Below are positions 45,701-57,865 of a DNA stretch of 64,000 nt, in pieces. The notes beneath the pieces are model-generated. The model was not told the origin of the DNA. It was given only the letters and a program-made list of their open reading frames with translations, and did no database searches. Source of the DNA: Antennarius striatus (Eukaryota; Chordata; Actinopteri; Lophiiformes; Antennariidae); the NCBI RefSeq assembly GCF_040054535.1, contig NC_090779.1, positions 21,751,001 to 21,815,000 on the forward strand, written 5' to 3'. Position 1 is the stretch's first letter; every line of letters starts with the position of its first letter. Both the position numbers and the translations under genes were made by a program.

Positions 45701-47296
45701 TTTGATGACTTTATTCTGGTTGAGAATTATTGGATTACTGAATGGCTGGATTAGAGGATCTGGTCACAGTTGATCGGCTTTATATTCATACTTTTTATGA
45801 CCTTCTTCTTAAATGATTTTCAATCTTTCATACTAATGTGAATTCCTTCTGTTCATTTCCTCACAGCGATATTTCAAGTGTTGTTGGAAACATAATTTAT
45901 AGCTGAACTTTTTCCCCGGTGAGGATCTGTTCTTTCTTTCTTTAGATTAGTCTGTTTTTAAGGTGGATGGACTGTGAAGGTTTTATTATAAATATGAAGT
46001 TTCAAACTTTCTACTATGAGAAGTTAGACTGAAAGGAGAGACTTTTATAGTGATCCAAAGCCCCGCCAGGGCAGCTCAGTTTCTCCATGATGTCACCTGA
46101 AGCCAGTGGTCCCAGGATACTTTGAGAATCATGTGACTCATGGCCCGTGAAAAATGTGCCCCTGAAATCTGGATCATTCTCTTCATTCTGATCCAGCCCA
46201 AAATGTGATCTCACGGTGGTCCAGCAGTATAAATGTCAAAGCCCATCTGGTGTTCAGAAAGAGAACCTGGATCAATCCCTCTATCCGGAACAAGTCCAGG
46301 GTTTTTCTGGTCCCCCTTCCATCTAGATTCTTCCAAATCTGTCAGATGGTTCTGTTTTGATTCTTCCAGCAATTAAAGTGGTCGTGATGACGATGATGAA
46401 GAAGAAGGCCAAAGAAGAAAATGGACTGGTGGAAAAACTGAAGGATAGAACAGGACTTTATCCAGGCTTCATTCTTTTCTCTTAAAATCCAGCAATTATT
46501 TTTTACTTTTTCTCATCCTGCTCTTTTTTATTCATGCTGGTAAACACTAATGGTGTCTTTGTGATCTCATCGACCATCAGCTGTGTGATTGGTCACACTA
46601 GACCAATCGCACGTAAATGCTTGTGTTCTTCACACAAGCATTTATGCAGGGTTAACATCAGCTGTCCTCCAGCTGTCTTCTACCAGTACCAATACCAGCA
46701 CCAATACCAGTGTCCCTTCGATAGCTCAGTTGGTAGAGCGGAGGACTGTAGAGGCTTCTAAAGCAGAGATCCTTAGGTCGCTGGTTCGAATCCGGCTCGA
46801 AGGAGACAGATTTTGGGGTGCAGTATCTCAGTCCGCTATTTCTTGGGCTGGGGACCAGAGGCTGGCTGGTTCAAGACCAGAGTCAGTCAGAAAAAGTGGA
46901 AAAATGATTTTCCCTACGGAGCACCAATAAAGGGATCTTATTTTTAAAATCAATACCAATACTCTGCAAGTTTCTTCTTCTCCAACTTCATCCCAAACAC
47001 TCTGCAGCAGGACATGTGAACTTTGTGTTGCTGTTGTTGTTGTTGTTGTTGCAAGGTCATACTGGACTCAGAATGTCACTGTGACTGTTGTATGAGTGTT
47101 GTCTGTGTGTCGTCTGTGTTTTGTCTGTGTGTCAAATGTGTGTCGTATATATGTAAAATGTTGGCTATGTTGCTCACCCAGGTGGAGACGGCTGCAATTT
47201 GAAGAGTATCTGTTGTCCAGTGGACACCTGAACACATCACCAGTCTGTTGCTTCCCTGTGGTTTCAAACGGTGCTCCAACCAGTAACCTGAAGTGA

Positions 47297-47347
<51 letters not shown>

Positions 47348-50300
47348 CACAAATACACACACACACACAAATACACACACACACACAAATACACACACAC
47401 ACGGACATAACGCATTAGATCAGCACATGGGGCTTTTAATATTTAATAAACTAAATAATTCCTGCAGTTATTAATCAAAAGTTTTTTTATGTTCATTAAA
47501 TTCCTTTTTCTTAATAGGAATTATCTATCTACCTATCTGTCTATCTGTCTGTCTGTGGCTCTGATCGGCTGGGATCTCCACATGATTCAGACCATTGTTT
47601 CTGGATCGGGAACTGCCACCTGATCTGCGTGAGGAGGAGGATGTTCAGTATTCTTAATGTTCTTGAGGTCCAGGTTTCCTCCTGCTCTTTGAGCTGAGGA
47701 GTCCTCTGAGCAGGTTGTTTACGGGGTGAGGCCTCCACAGGAGGTCTGGACGGCGGTTCTGGGAAGGAGGTGAGTCACCTACCAGACAAGCGCTAACTAC
47801 CGATTTGCGTCTGAGTCCACATCAAACACCAAAGACCAGCACCAACAAACCACATCCCAGACAGTCCGGGTCCACATCCTGCAGCCTGCAGCAGAACCCT
47901 AATCTTTTAAATCATCTTCATCTTCATCCTCATCATTATTATCATGCCTGTCTCTCATTAGCTGAGCTTTGGCTTCAGGTAAAGATGATGGAGATTCTTT
48001 CCTGCTGCTGCAAACACCGGTCCACTTCTTCTTTTGTTTCATCAAACTACCAGCAAGTTTGTGTTCTTTGTGTTCCTGAGGAGGAGGAAGAGGAGGAGGA
48101 CGACGACCAGGACTTCATTGAGAGGTGACTGAGTGAAGCTCAATCTGCAGCTGCAGAGACTAACAGCCAGAGATGAGTCAAGCCCAGAGTCTTAACCTGA
48201 GGTCTTAATTATAATAACTAATAATTAATAATCAAACAACCAATCAGAACACGTTTCATGTCTGGATGTGTTCCATCCATCATCATCAGAACCTTACTGT
48301 AATCCAGTCTGATGTGGACTCAGTGATATTATTTGTCTGTGAAAACTTGAACACGTCAAACCTTTTATTAAAACTAGGCTAAAATAATCATTGTTTTCTT
48401 TGATACAGTATAAATAACAGGTCCAGCCTTCCAGTCCAAACCTGGACACAGTCCCACTCAGCTCAATGTGTAAAGGCTGACATGTGACCTTTAACCCCGG
48501 AGGTCTGACCTCAGAGGTCAGCACAGGTCAATGGGTTTGACCTCGACATCAGCCCACATGTCAACACGACGTCCAGCTTCTCCTGTGTGTGTCTGCTGCT
48601 CAGCAGTCAAGCCGTTGAATATAATTAATATAAAATTATTAGACGTTTGTAGTTCCAAGGAGGGTCAAAGGTCACAGGATCCTGATGGTTTATGGGTACG
48701 ATGATACTCCTGAGAATAGAGGAACGCGTGTAATGACACCAGACTTAAGAAAAACAGAATAAATTGCCCCCCCTCCTCACCGACAGGCTTCCCAGAGGGG
48801 GGGTGGGGAAAAACCAACCACAACACATAGTTTCCAGACGGGTTGTTGCCGCGGGACGCAGGAGAAGAAGGTCAGACAAATATTTTCCATTTATTTACCT
48901 GGGACTGATTGTGTGATGGTGGAAGATTGTGAGGCATTCCACTGAGATGTTATACAATCACCCAGCCAGACTCACACCGGGACCGGTTTCCTTCATGTGG
49001 TCCAGAGCGGCCTGCTGTTGTAGATTAGTTACTGGTTTTAGAACTCAAGCTTACTGGTGTTACTGGTGACAGTACGGCTGATCTACCACAGGATGATCTG
49101 ACAGTAGCGACGCCAGTTTTACACGGAATGCAAAATATTACCAGTTTGGTTCCAGTTTTCTCAGGCTGCCCAGGAGGAGGACACACCTGCGCGTGTATGT
49201 GTGTGTGTGTATGTGTGTATATGTGTGTGTACGTGTGTGCAATAAATTTGAGTCAAATATTACAACCTTACTGGTTCATGCTTTAACTAAGAGCTGATGA
49301 CCAGTTATTTATTGTTAATGGTGTCAAACTGGGAACTTGATTAACTGAAATTGAAGCAGCTTCAAGCTCCACAGGAATCCACTGGGTCCAGTATAATCCC
49401 TGGTGTTAGACCAGTGTAAACGGGTTTCTATGAAATAAACTCACCACTGGCGTCCTCCCGCCTCATGCTGCTGGACTCTATATCCAAACTGGTTTTCTCT
49501 GGAACCAGTGAAGACCTTGAAGCTTTTTGTGTTGAAGTTGAAGCAGAGCTGAGGATCTGAAACACAGAGGATGAGACACGACACGTTCACTCCTCAAAGT
49601 GGAAGCTGCCCTGTATAATGTTTTAATGTATCCTCTGTGTGATCTGACAAGATAATGAAGGATGAAAATGATTATGATGATGTCACTGCCCCCTTTCAAA
49701 TCCGTTTTCCTCGAAGGGAAACTGAAAAGGAAGGGATCATCCCGTCAGCAGACATCCAGGATGGCGGGATCAGTGTGTCCTCCCAATGAGGGGGGATGAC
49801 GAGTGACAAACGATGAAGGACCGAATTCTTCCTCCGACACATCATCAGAACAACTTCATATTAACGGAAAAGAGTAACGTAGACTGAATCTACAGTAAAT
49901 GACGAGCAGCTATTTATTATCAGAGATGCAATCCTTATTGATTATTGGTAACATTTCCCTCTGAACTAGAGCGGCCTTCATATTCTGGGCTTCTGCCCAC
50001 TTAAGTGATCTGGTAAGCAGATGGGTGAGGAAGAGGATGGTTTGCAGATTCCTGCTACGCTGATTTATCACAGACAGATGAAGAGAAAGAGAGCAGAATG
50101 TCTCTACAGCCCTCAAAAGGTTAAAGAAACCCTAGCAGTTGGCCAATGATGATGGAACAAAGATCCAGGTCCAGGTCCAGGTCCAGGTCCTGGCTCCTCA
50201 CTGCCACTGGATGGCTGAATGGAGTTTGGTTGATCCTCTCTGGCACCAATCTAACATGTTTTTCATTTTTCTTTGTGGCTGATTTTTCCAGATGTCTAAT

Positions 50301-53186
50301 TGAAAACAGGTGAACAGCTGCAGCTCCTGCATCGACAAGGAGGAAGAGGAGCACGAGGAGCAGGGAGCCGTTTCTCCTCCAGTTCCAGATCTTGTGCTGC
50401 ACTTTTAGTCTGATGACAGCGACACAACGAGTCATCTTTCAGCAGCATGTGTCTTTTGGCTCAGCATCACTGCAGCCACATCAGCTTCCACACCTCACCT
50501 CTAAGACTGGTGGCAAGGGGCAGAGGTCAAAGAGCGGACAACAGGATGCGTCAGGTATCAGATCATTTAAAACAATTCTAATAATTGAACAGTGTCAAAG
50601 GAATTAAAACTGCAGACTGAAACTGAATCCTGACCAAGAAAAATGTAAAATGAGATGCTTCCAAAATATTGAGCTTCTATTTTGTATTAAATTCTTGACA
50701 TATTCTTGATACATTTTTTGAAAACTTGACATCTTCTCTGTAGCCTCTGAGCTAAAAGTGTTAGCATAATGGTTTGCTCATTCTATTCCAGATTTCACTG
50801 AAGGGACAGTTGGGTCCACATATGGATTCAGGTCCACTGAGGAAGACACGTGTGAAGATGGCCGCTGAAGAATTGATTTATTTGCAATCCAAGGAGAGTC
50901 CAGTTGGTCTCGATACAGATGAACCTGTGAGATGGCAGGAGGTGGATTTACCAGGACTTCATAGCGGCTTCCAGGAGAGGTTTTGTTTTTCATCTCTGTC
51001 AAGGCAGGTGGTCACTTCCTGTGTGGCATCATCAACCGCAAAAACAACAACAGCATCATCCTGACTGATGTGCTGCTGTAGGAGTTTAACGATCACACTA
51101 AAAGCCACAATTTGCCATAAAAACCATCTCAGCCTATGAGTTCCTGCAGGGATCAAGTCCAGGCTGACCCTCTGGAGTAACATCCAGAGCCTCGCTGGCA
51201 AATATTGTCCACTTAGAGGCATCATAATACTGCAGGTTCAATATCTGCAAATACAATTTAATCAGACAGAAAGAGGTAAAAGGTCTCTGACTTCATCCAC
51301 TGGGAATAAAGACTTCATAGGGGCCCGTTTGATTCTGCTGGCAGCTAAAGATCTAGATTCAGAGATCACAGCTTCACAGCTTCTGCTAGCAGGTCCAATA
51401 CGAGGAGGACATTTCTGTCTCATTATTCTTCATCAAGTCAGTGTCAAACTGTTAGATCTGAATCCAACTGGTAGAACCGGTCTTCCCAAGGACCTGAGGC
51501 TTTCTCTCATGCTCAGATCAGAGGCTCAAATCCAATGTTTACAAAAACCCGAGCCGGTTCTGGGGGGGATTCAGTCACTAGTGACTGGGCATGGAGCAAT
51601 ACAACTTGGCTTCGGTGCAGATTGCAAAAGTCGCACCATGTTTTCCATCAACTAATGAGGTTGGCATGAGTCACAAATTAACCAGAACCATTTTGTTACC
51701 CAGAAGTATCTCACCTTCAGTGCCTGAATACAGTAATACTTATAATAAATAGTACACAGTTCATGACACAAGAGAAATCTCAAACCTTTTAGCTACTTAA
51801 CAGCACGATGCTAAGCAAATTCAGCTGGAAGGACTAGCTGTGTGCTGAGGGTAATGCTAGTTTGAAAAAAATTAGCTGATGCCATGCAAAGAATTTTCTA
51901 TAAGAATTTTCAGTTATCTCCAACAACACCGTAACCATTCAGATGAAGATGTGATGGAAATGTAATGAAGATGTTGATGTTCTATTTTCTGACGGCATGC
52001 AGCGAAGGCTGCAGATGTGTTAATACTAGCTGATGTGCTAACTCAAGGTATCATATTCAGTCCACTCTTCAACTTGTAGATAAATATCAATTGTTGTGAG
52101 ACCAGGTGTTTCCTCAGGTGAGACATGTGGCTAAAATCGGCATCCAACCATCAAAAGACAGTTTATGAGAGGCCTGGTGTCGGACCATCCACAGAGGACA
52201 ACGATCGTGAAATCTGTGACATCATCAGGTTAGTGAATGATTTCGTTGACAAAATGAAATGAGATTGTAAATCCAAACCAGTCAGAAATGTCTTAGTAAT
52301 GATGGAGATGAATTTTCAACTGTATTATGAGGTGTAATTAGAATTGACATTTACTATAAAGGACTTTAAAAGCTGACATGGATGTAAAACTCGAACCAGG
52401 GCAGTCAGAGACTGCAACAGCCCACGACACCCTTGAGAATTCAAAATTTCACCCTGACCTACTTTCATAGATCATAGCACTAGCTTTGATCTATGGTCTT
52501 ACACTGGCTTTCTCCCTCACCTTTCTATCTTATCCGGTTCCTGAGTGTACGAAAGTTGAAATTTCACCTTGACCTACTTTTCTCAAGTCGTCATCTCATT
52601 TTCATCCCCTTTGCCGCCCGAGTAATGTGCTTTGTCTTTCATCTTTCTATCTGAATTTGTCATTATACATTGTAAATACAATGAAATATGTGAAGTAGAA
52701 TGTTAGTCCTAAGCGTCCCGCTACAATGGGCCCAAAATCACTTAAAGTTCCTCAGATACATGTTTTTTCCTGCTTTCCCTTTCTGCAAGCATGCTTATCC
52801 AGACAGAACACCATCCCTTTAACCTCTAGGTCTGTTCTAGATGCTTCTGAGCTACTGGAGTATCTCTTTTTGTCAGCAGTGGTGAATGTCTTGAAGATGG
52901 GGACTGGAGCCTTGATTTAGATTTAGGCCTGAACAGACAAACCTTTCCACAGTCTTTTGCTCAGAGTCCGGTCTGTAAAGTGATGATGACAATGTTCAGG
53001 AGGTTGGATCATCTGCAGACGACAACTCATAACACCTTCATGTCCCCATGATACTGTAGTCAACTGGTTGCCAGGGCAACCAGCAGTTTTAACATAGAGG
53101 TAGTGGTAGTGTAGAGTGATGCTTGCTCTCTCACCTGGCAGGAGGCTGCAGGTCCACAGCAGCAGCAGAAGAAGCTGGTAATCCAT
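33761..53186 (-). CDS. itga11: Integrin alpha-11, complete 30-exon gene
   Basis: Minus-strand exons: 53186-53135, 49556-49445, 47287-47178, 45609-45518, 45067-44953, 44716-44589, 44415-44267, 44185-44041, 43955-43790, 43038-42968, 42457-42313, 42107-41959, 41299-41156, 41040-40837, 40760-40630, 40293-40121, 38471-38332, 38247-38137, 38024-37939, 37857-37671, 37383-37285, 36813-36737, 36129-36046, 35782-35689, 35520-35407, 35331-35245, 35159-35049, 34941-34846, 34058-33945, 33838-33761. All phases close: 3564 nt, 1187 aa (human 1188). It pairs with beta-1 as a fibrillar-collagen receptor. Signal peptide [17 protein letters not shown]. The inserted I domain (about 163-355) has MIDAS DGSNS at 173-177 and DGESHD in exon 8. 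Beta-propeller calcium loops are [18 protein letters not shown] and DVNGDGLVD (exons 13-15). A single TM segment (about 1138-1160) precedes KLGFFNRRR and an acidic tail. ITGA10 is excluded by stretches such as [14 protein letters not shown] and [14 protein letters not shown]. The a/b fish duplicate cannot be assigned. The exon-20 acceptor is the least certain junction. Confidence 0.96.
35785..35852. repeat. Polypurine (GGAGA)n tract at the itga11 exon 24 acceptor
   Basis: 68 bp of uninterrupted purine on the + strand. Read on the gene strand it is the pyrimidine tract leading directly into the acceptor of exon 24 at 35782. Confidence 0.95.
38770..38930 (+). mobile_element. Old non-LTR element tail fragment in itga11 intron 16
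   Basis: Matches the familiar fish repeat pattern CACTTATCC..GGGTCACGGGTTACGCTGG..CTATCC..GGGTAGACCCC..GCATCGTGGGGCACA in that order, well diverged. Assignment to the dispersed 3' end of a LINE family is from memory; limits are approximate. Confidence 0.5.
39804..39957. repeat. Degenerate approximately 26-bp tandem repeat in itga11 intron 16
   Basis: About six diverged copies built on CAATGATCCATGAAGACTA / GATCCATCAGGACTACAA. Indels between copies. Confidence 0.6.
44738..44938. repeat. (GGAT)n/(GAAT)n array filling itga11 intron 5
   Basis: About 200 bp of tetranucleotide repeat in a 236-bp intron (44717-44952). Blocks of TGAA units interrupt the TGGA units at about 44757-44772 and 44821-44837. 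Confidence 0.97.
45363..45450. repeat. Tandem duplication in itga11 intron 4
   Basis: Two copies of about 50 bp, each CAGTTCCAC(A/G)CAGCT(C/G)ATGCT(A/G)ATTGG(T/C)TGA, diverged by a few substitutions. Confidence 0.7.
46715..46804 (+). tRNA. tRNA-Tyr (GUA anticodon), with 17-nt intron
   Basis: Full cloverleaf. Acceptor arm CCTTCGA pairs with TCGAAGG, discriminator A. D arm GCTC/GAGC with loop AGTTGGTA. Anticodon stem GAGGA/TCCTT with loop CTGTAGA and anticodon GTA. Variable loop AGGTC. T arm GCTGG/CCGGC around TTCGAAT. The intron at 46752-46768 sits after position 37, the canonical place and the one expected for eukaryotic tRNA-Tyr genes. A box TAGCTCAGTTGG and B box GGTTCGAATCC are intact. 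A TTTT run follows at 46811. It lies inside itga11 intron 3, on the opposite strand. Nothing in it suggests decay, so it looks functional. Confidence 0.95.
46811..46814 (+). terminator. Pol III terminator of tRNA-Tyr
   Basis: Four thymidines, six bases after the tRNA 3' end. Confidence 0.7.
46815..46950 (+). mobile_element. tRNA-derived SINE directly behind tRNA-Tyr
   Basis: A second A-box-like TATCTCAGTCCG and B-box-like GGTTCAAGACC, about 40 bp apart, then a non-tRNA body, then GGAGCACCAATAAAGGGATC, a 3' end style common in fish SINEs. Diverged; family not named. Confidence 0.55.
47298..47402. repeat. (CA)n cluster with AAATA interruptions
   Basis: (CA)n broken several times by AAA(T)ACAC units, immediately upstream of the itga11 exon 3 acceptor on the gene strand (11 bases away). 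Confidence 0.93.
50163..50190. repeat. (CCAGGT)n hexamer, about 4.7 units, itga11 intron 1
   Basis: Perfect six-base tandem, short. Confidence 0.85.
52440..52690. repeat. Two-unit tandem dispersed repeat with internal hairpin, itga11 intron 1
   Basis: Two related units of about 110 bp, each starting AAATTTCACC(C/T)TGACCTACTTT and containing CTTTCTATCT. Unit 1 contains the palindrome CATAGATCA..TGATCTATG with a 13-base loop. It is followed by TTGTCATTATACATTGTAAA, a fish LINE-like signature. I recognise the style of a common teleost repeat but cannot name it. Confidence 0.5.
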
Positions 53187-53324
53187 GTGTGTGTGAGACA
53201 ACCAGAGAGAGTGTGTGTTAGCAGGTTGATTCTGATGAAGGAGAGAGTGCGACAGGAGGAGGAGGATGAGGAGGAGGAGGATCCCAGTAAAAACACCTCC
53301 TCTAGTCTGGTGTGTGCACACATC

Positions 53325-53325
<1 letters not shown>

Positions 53326-53398
<73 letters not shown>
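53326..53398. repeat. (CA)n microsatellite upstream of itga11
   Basis: 73-bp perfect dinucleotide array 140 bp upstream of the itga11 start codon, in the presumed promoter or 5' UTR. Confidence 0.97.
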
Positions 53399-53400
<2 letters not shown>

Positions 53401-53675
53401 ACAAATCTTTTTACAGAGCCTGTAACTTCTCCTTCTCTTCTCCGAACGGGTGCTTTAATGTCCTGATTGGTGCACAAACAGGAAATACCTCAATTTGTGA
53501 CCAGATGTTGTTAGAAAGTTACTGAGGGAGCATTTAAAGGTAAAAACAATACCTTTATGGCCATAGGAATATTCCAAAGAAAATGTTTTACTGTGAAAAC
53601 AAATACCACAAGAAAATAAAATAGAAACCTACATTAATTTATGGAAGGAAGGAAGCCTGTTTGCTGGTTCAGGTA

Positions 53676-53790
53676 GTCTATCCATCCTTCTGTATTTTCT
53701 TCCATCTGTAGATTCATCCATCCATAAATCCTTTCATTTATTTATACGTAGATCCATCCATCCACCCATCCAACCATACATACATCCAAC
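53676..53790. repeat. Degenerate (ATCC)n microsatellite
   Basis: Interrupted CATCCATC units with substitutions; an old, decayed array. Confidence 0.75.
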
Positions 53791-54639
53791 AATTGTTACA
53801 CAACGACATAAATGAAGTCGACATTGAATCCAAAAGAGAGAAAAAGAAAAAAGAAAAACAAGAAAAAAAAAGGCAAGGAGAGTGCACACAAGATCATATA
53901 ATGAAAAATAACATTAACATCAGAAACACTACGACAGTCTGAGCAGGACGTAGGAAGACAATAATGTTTAAATATCCCATCATATGAACTGGATCTAACT
54001 TCGGCTGTTAAATTATTCCAATCTGAAGGGGCTTCAAAAATAAAATACTTTTTATCAGCTGTGTTTTGAATTCCTGGAACAAATTAATAAATAGAGCTGA
54101 TCAAAGTAATATAGAGGATAATTCAATGCAAAAGATGGAAAGCTGGTGTAGATGCGTCTCAGTATGAGTTAAAGTCAGTCAAATGATGGGTGTGGGGTTT
54201 CCTCTGAGCATACTGATGTCACATGTAATTGCACTATTATCACCTGTGATCGTACTATTGTCACCTTTGATCGTACTATTATCAGCTTTGAAAATTCTAT
54301 GCAGCAGCAGAGAAATGTTTGTTGGTGAATTTGAGCAACTTTGTTGCAGAATAATAAAGTTTGAATCTAGATTGAAATGGTGATAGAATCTTGTTGATTC
54401 TGAGAAAGTATGAGAGTTGATTACGTATTTGCTTTTCAAAGAATGAAGTGACTGAGCATGAGATTGAGATGCAGAGTCTGTTGTTATAACCATATCCTTT
54501 ATGCATTGGAGTGATGCACATTTCCAGTTACAACTCCAGTTTGAATTTCGTACGTATGTGGACAGGGAAGTGTGTACAAATCAGTGTATACTTTACGTAG
54601 GCCATGCGTCACGTGTATGTTAGCACATGCATTGGTTGT

Positions 54640-54800
54640 AGGGACTATAGACTGGTCCCAAGCCCGGATAAATGCAGAGGATTGTGGCAGGAAGGGCATC
54701 CAGCATAAAAAACTTCGCCAAACAAATACGAGCGTTCCTCTACAATGGAAACAGGATGACATGCTGTGGTGATCCCTAACAGGAAATACTGGAAGTTTTT
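54640..54800 (+). mobile_element. Non-LTR element fragment, fused 5' and 3' pieces
   Basis: Contains TGGTCCCAAGCCCGGATAAA and GTGGCAGGAAGGGCATCCAG followed by ATGCTGTGGTGATCCCTAAC, the order seen in short dispersed teleost LINE derivatives. The last segment is related to the 3' end of the LINE at 17390-17430. Confidence 0.65.
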
Positions 54801-56699
54801 TGTATACTTTACCTGCTATGTAGCTGATTTCAGGACTGTGTACATTATTCAGGAGTGACTTACTCCGGTGAGCTTATTGTTTCTGAAGTGCTCTGCGATG
54901 CAGTAAAACCTAGCACTAATAAAGCTGGTGGAGCAGGTCTGCTCCTCTGATCTTAATAAAGTCAAGCATTGTAAAACTGGTAAACTCTCTAGTAAAACCA
55001 GTAATGCTGTTGTGTTGGTTCTATTGGACAGCTTTGGTGTCGGTGGTGCTGCTCCAGGTTGCAGACAGTGTCTAACTGCTCCCAGATGTCCCGGTATCTT
55101 GGCCTGAGGATGCATCCAGCAGAGCTCAGCATCTGGACAGACTGACGCTGTTAAAGGCCTTTTCCACTGCTGATGGATTTACTCCACACATGATGTCACT
55201 CTGAAGACCCCGATCTCACCACTGACACCTTCACCGCTCTGATGACCATGTGGTCGTTGTCTCATTATGGTCATCATCTGAACAATGTGTCCTTTAAACA
55301 GCAGTAAAAATACTGCAGCGTTGACTTCAGAGCAGGCTTTTGATGGCCAAGAGTTCAATCACTTCCTGCTGCCTCTAGATTGCAATGCTAACAATGCTGC
55401 TGACCACACCTCATTAACGCTAACACTAACATGGACACATCTGGGATTCACAGCAGATTTTAAATGTCAGGAAAAGTCAACCTTTTAGGTTTTGGGTCAA
55501 CCACCCACGTTGCTCTGGTACACATGAGAGCTTCATTTTCAGAAATCTGAGATTCCAGATGATACAAAACTATTAATAATGTGTTCTATGTAAAAACAAT
55601 GTGATTTTTATGAGACATAAAAATGCAGATAATTCCCATTGGCCCTGATTGTTGTCTGTGTTAAATCAGGTTCTGACAGTGCAGAGAAGATGAACATGAG
55701 GATGGAGCTCTTCATTTTAATAAAGAAAACTATCCCAGTCACATCAGTCATGAAATCCTCCCTTCCCAAGTGGAGTTCGACACCCAAAGACACGGGGAGT
55801 TCTCGCCACCTAGTGGAGAAACTACCCTATCAAATGAAGTCTTAGCATGTTGGTCATATAAGAATAATTTTCTTAATCTTCAAAATAATGACAAACTGTT
55901 TTTTATTGTAAGTCTCAATCTCTTAGATTAACATACAGCAAACACTGTTTCAAAATTTATTTATTTATTTAGTAAATCATTCTAATTGGTAAACTAGATA
56001 TTTACAACATATTCATTACTCCGTCGTTTCCATGGCAACGTTATAGGAGAAGTGCTGGAGCAGAAACCATCACACTCAGTTATTACTGTGGGTGAAAGAG
56101 GTCATGCTGTCTACTCTGTTACCAGGACCTAAAACTGCCCACAGATTTCCATGAAAGTCATAAATAGATAAAGGGATGGATTCAGGAATGTTTTCCTTTT
56201 TTGTGAATGCTGCAAGATAACGTGAAGCTGGTGCAAGAGTGGACATTGTTACACAGAATGACCCACTTAATTCATTAGCTGACGTTGGACATTGGATATT
56301 TTCATTCAGATATCAGGCTGAAACCTTCATTAAGATGATAATTGTGATTTAAATGACAGTTCTGATTCATTGATCTACCCTTCTGATTTGTGTGTGACAA
56401 AGAATAAGATGTGTGACAGAGAAACTCTGGGATGTTTTATTCATGCAGATAGATAAAATGTCACTTCCTGCTACAGTCACAGACAAGTGCAGGTCCAACA
56501 GGTGCATAGTTTAAATGTGTTGTTAATGCTAATGGTTAGGGTCATGTGACACATACTCCACCAATTATCAGCAAAGCTAAATACACTACCTGGTCAAAAC
56601 CAGCCCCCACCTGGATTTAAGCAGAGGGTAAGAGCCTCAAACTGGATAAATATGAAAATCACCTGTAGAACTCATGGCTATGGGTTTCTGATCTGGGAT

Positions 56700-56892
56700 T
56701 GGTTCAGGTGTTCATGTCTAGGGTCAGATCTAGGTTCAGTTCTAGGTTCTAATCCAGAGTAAGATCTAGGTTCAGGTCTAAGGTCAGGTGTATGTTCAGA
56801 GCTATGTTGAGACCTAGAGTCTGGTCGGCTATTGTCTTGGGTCCTGTCTAGGATCCAAGTCTACGTTCAAGTCTATGTTCAGGTCTAGGATC
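56700..56892. repeat. Degenerate GGTTCAGGTCTA repeat
   Basis: About 14 diverged copies of a 12-15 bp unit around GGTTCAGGTCTAG over some 190 bp. No frame of interest. Confidence 0.65.
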
Positions 56893-57865
56893 TTTGGTTG
56901 GGCAGTGTATTATTATACATGTTTTCAGCATCACATTATTACTCTACATGTAAACAAATTAAAACATGCATATGTGAAGTCTAAAATCTCAAATAATCAT
57001 GTGTGGACAAAAAAACATGAACTACGTGTGCTTTCAGTTCATATGTGGGCTTTGTGTGTCTCCATGTCTCAGAAGAGTCTGACGACCTGAACGTGTTCAC
57101 GTGTTCCATTGGTTGAAGCATCGCTGCTGTCGTTGATTTCAAACTTCACCTTCCTGGTTGACCTCTGTAGACAAAAAAACACATCAGGGATCACCTCAGG
57201 GTTCATCCAGAGATAATAATCAACGTGTTGCTGTGCATCTTCAAGTGGCTGCGCTGGGTTGTGGAAAAAATGAATCAGCAGCACCAAATCAATTTTGTGA
57301 TTCTGTAGCTCCAGTTGGTCAAGGTCCATTGCTCTAGGCTATCAGACAGGTAGATGGGATACCTCTTCACAGGCCAATGATAGTCTGGTCACCAGTTCTG
57401 TTTCGGTAAAATGGTGCTGACACTGAACAGTGTATAAAACAGATGGAGCCAACAGAACAATAGCCTTCCCACGGTGCCGTGGAGGTAGCCCCTCCCCAGG
57501 TAGAGAACGTTTAAAGGTACTGGTTGGGTGTTTGTTCCACCTGCTATTTAACGTGCATGGTGGGTTACCTTTATGATCAGTAAGAATGCCTTAGCAATGA
57601 TCTCCTTTGAAACTCTACCACCAGCATGACTTGAATGTACAATAAGCCCCCAGTTGAGAATGGAAACCCAGTACATACAGTGATGAATAAAACTTGGCAG
57701 AGACTTTACATGTGATAGATAAGATGTAAGAATGAGAAAAGATCTCATAATTACTAGACAAGACTTTCATAAAATTGCTTTATATTTCATCATTTGTACA
57801 TCTTTTTGTACGTTTTACTTTACAAATTGATAGTTCTGAATAAATCATGACGGTAATTTTAGATC

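Larger units (their letters stand above)
53187..57865. other. Intergenic between itga11 and the CFAP97D gene
   Basis: No supported gene. The left end is the itga11 upstream region, with a (CA)n run 140 bp from its start codon. Contents recognised: degenerate ATCC repeats (53676-53790), a LINE end fragment (54640-54800), a three-copy 21-bp tandem (about 54229-54290) and a degenerate repeat (56700-56892). The small frame at 57069-57329 shows no family content. Confidence 0.5.

Noticed and set aside
50774-51225. Overlapping frames on both strands in itga11 intron 1
   Set aside because: Neither has splice sites or family content; the minus strand reads [19 protein letters not shown] and then stops, suggesting old repeat debris I cannot name.
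57069-57329. 86-codon minus-strand frame MDLDQLELQNHKIDLVLL
   Set aside because: Hydrophobic and tidy, but no supporting splice sites, neighbours or family match; could be chance.
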